A stretch of 5,145 nucleotides of DNA from an uncultured Oscillospiraceae bacterium (lineage in GTDB: Bacteria > Bacillota > Clostridia > Oscillospirales > Oscillospiraceae), in NCBI GenBank assembly GCA_905236265.1, contig CAJOOV010000213.1, forward strand, positions 1 through 5,145, in the 5' to 3' direction. A model generated the notes under the pieces. The model was not told the origin of the DNA. It searched no databases and worked only from the letters and a program-made list of their open reading frames with translations. Made by a program: the position numbers and the translations under genes. Of the stretch, positions 3,525-5,145 are shown piece by piece (position 1 is the stretch's first letter; each line of letters starts with the position of its first letter).

Positions 3525-5145
3525 ATGTTCCAATCCCGAACCCACACCTGCGGCGAGCTGCGCGAGAGCGACGCAGGCAAGCAAGTCACCCTTGTCGGCT
3601 GGCTGGAAAACACCCGCGAGGTGGGCAGCGGCTTCGCCTTCTGCGTCCTGCGGGACTTCTACGGCACCACCCAGTTCGTGGTGGAAAACGCCGAGACCAT
3701 GGCAGTGGTGAAGCCCCTGAACAAGGAGTCCACCATCTCCGTCACCGGAACCGTCCGTGTCCGGGAGAGCCGCAACCCCAATATGCCCACCGGCGACATT
3801 GAGGTCGTCCCCTCCAAAATTCAGGTACTGGGGCGCTGCCGTTATAACGAGCTGCCCTTTGAGATCAACCGCAGCCGGGAGGCGGACGAGTCCCTGCGGC
3901 TGAAGTACCGGTATCTGGATCTGCGCAACCCCGCCGTGAAGCAGAATATCATCCTGCGCTGCAACGTGGTCTCCGCCCTGCGTCAGGCCATGACCGACGA
4001 GGGCTTTTTGGAGATCACCACCCCCATCCTCACCGCCTCCTCCCCCGAGGGCGCAAGAGACTATCTGGTGCCCGCCCGGAAGCACCCCGGCAAGTTCTAT
4101 GCCCTGCCTCAAGCACCCCAGCAGTTCAAGCAATTGCTGATGACCTCCGGCTTCGACCGCTATTTTCAGATCGCCCCCTGCTTCCGGGACGAGGACGCCA
4201 GAGGCGACCGCTCCCCCGGCGAGTTCTACCAGTTGGACATGGAGATGGCCTTTGCCGGACAGGACGACGTGTTTGCGGTGATGGAGCGGGTGCTGCCCCC
4301 GGTGTTCGCCAAGTACGGCACCTATCATATCGCCTCCGAGGCGCCCTTCCGCCGCATCTCCTACCGGGATGCCATGGAGACCTACGGCACGGACAAGCCG
4401 GATCTGCGCATTGACCTGATCGTGCAGGACGTGAGCGGCCTGCTCTCCGACAGTGACTTCGCCCCCTTCCACGGCCAGACGGTGAAGGCGGTGGTGGTCT
4501 CCGGCTGCAAGCTGGCCCGGAAGGCCATTGACAAGCTCTGCGCCGAGGTGGAGGTGCAGGCGGGCTGCAAGCCCTACTGGGCAAAGGTGGACGAGTCCGG
4601 CGCCTTCGCAGGGGGCGTGGCCAAGTTCCTCAACGACAAAAAGGACGCTCTTACCCAGCGTCTGGGGCTGAAAACCGGGGACTTTATCGGCTTTGCCGCC
4701 GGAAAAACCGGGGATGCCCAAAAGACCGCCGGCGTGCTGCGCAATAAGCTGGGCGCTGCCGTGCCGGGACACATGGATAAGGAGCGCTACGAATTCTGCT
4801 GGATTGTGGACTTCCCCATGTACGAGATCGGGGAGGAGTCCGGGGAGCTGGAATTCTGCCATAACCCCTTCTCCATGCCCTCCGGCGGTCTGGAGACCCT
4901 GCTGAAGGCGGAGCGGGGCGAGCTTGACCCGCTGGAGATCATGGCTGATCAGTACGATCTGGTGTGCAACGGCGTGGAGCTGTCCTCCGGCGCTGTGCGC
5001 AACCACGACCCGGAGATTATGGTAAAAGCCTTCGAGCTGGTGCGTCTGGGGGAGGAGGACGTGAAGCGGAAGTTCCCCGCCATGTACAACGCCTTCTGCT
5101 ACGGTGCGCCGCCCCACGCGGGCGTGGCCCCCGGCGTGGACCGCA
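3525..5145 (+). CDS. aspS: Aspartyl-tRNA synthetase, 3' end beyond the window
   Basis: This class IIb synthetase activates aspartate with ATP and charges tRNA-Asp in the cytoplasm. In total 540 codons lie in the window; the family is usually about 580-600, so roughly 50 C-terminal residues are missing only because the window ends. Domains in order: an N-terminal OB-fold for the anticodon (about 1-105, RTHTCGELRESDAGKQVTL onward), then the catalytic core with RLKYRYLDLRNP, motif 1 GFLEITTPIL (160-169), the SPEGARDYLVP loop and ALPQAPQQFKQLLM. Motif 2 is CFRDEDARGDRSPGEFYQLD (219-238), followed by the bacterial GAD insertion and the start of motif 3, GVAPGVDR (533-540). The SPGEFYQLD form of motif 2 differs from the E. 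coli version but is a known bacterial variant. The OB-fold loop reads TREVGSGFAFCVLRD where RRDHGGLIFIDLRD is typical. It starts 33 bases after the endonuclease remnant. No promoter of its own is evident, so transcription may come through from hisS. Confidence 0.96.
   Translation, partial: MFQSRTHTCGELRESDAGKQVTLVGWLENTREVGSGFAFCVLRDFYGTTQFVVENAETMAVVKPLNKESTISVTGTVRVRESRNPNMPTGDIEVVPSKIQVLGRCRYNELPFEINRSREADESLRLKYRYLDLRNPAVKQNIILRCNVVSALRQAMTDEGFLEITTPILTASSPEGARDYLVPARKHPGKFYALPQAPQQFKQLLMTSGFDRYFQIAPCFRDEDARGDRSPGEFYQLDMEMAFAGQDDVFAVMERVLPPVFAKYGTYHIASEAPFRRISYRDAMETYGTDKPDLRIDLIVQDVSGLLSDSDFAPFHGQTVKAVVVSGCKLARKAIDKLCAEVEVQAGCKPYWAKVDESGAFAGGVAKFLNDKKDALTQRLGLKTGDFIGFAAGKTGDAQKTAGVLRNKLGAAVPGHMDKERYEFCWIVDFPMYEIGEESGELEFCHNPFSMPSGGLETLLKAERGELDPLEIMADQYDLVCNGVELSSGAVRNHDPEIMVKAFELVRLGEEDVKRKFPAMYNAFCYGAPPHAGVAPGVDR

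Noticed and set aside
3225..5117. Long reverse-strand open frame opposite aspS
   Set aside because: It is the antisense shadow of a GC-rich gene. Its composition is Gly/His/Leu-rich with no recognisable domain, while the forward strand is unmistakably aspS.

Overview
The window looks like a chromosomal segment of a gut-type member of the Clostridia, most likely Oscillospiraceae/Ruminococcaceae. This is inferred from GC-rich coding sequence, clear AGGAGG-type ribosome binding sites, the hisS-aspS pair that is common in Firmicutes, clostridial-style MinD and methylglyoxal-synthase-like proteins, and palindromic intergenic repeats. No single marker fixes the genus.

Layout, all on the + strand. 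Positions 1-273 hold no gene. They contain a tandem direct repeat (75-bp period) with an embedded perfect hairpin, and further short palindromes. An AT-rich stretch then carries a good extended -10 promoter (274-303). It drives a short MinD-family ATPase (339-1079) that lacks the usual C-terminal membrane-targeting helix. After 32 bases comes a methylglyoxal synthase homologue (1112-1528) in which almost every known catalytic residue is replaced. The 185-base gap to the next gene holds two imperfect inverted repeats. hisS (1714-3072) follows, then a disturbed interval, then aspS (from 3525, running off the window at 5145).

The hisS-aspS interval holds two things. Immediately after hisS, with a good ribosome binding site, is the start of a very hydrophobic small reading frame (from GTG 3076). 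Right behind and overlapping it is a full-length DUF559 (Vsr-like, PD-(D/E)XK superfamily) endonuclease gene (3150-3491). A single in-frame TGA breaks this gene exactly inside its active-site motif. I read this as an endonuclease gene that landed between the two synthetase genes and has decayed.

The two synthetases charge tRNA-His and tRNA-Asp and look intact. The MinD and MgsA-like pair is probably a remnant of the clostridial mre-min-rodA-mgsA cell-shape cluster, with minC, minE and rodA absent from this stretch. The most interesting point is the MgsA-like protein: its fold is conserved, its active site is systematically changed, and it remains an open, well-translated-looking gene.
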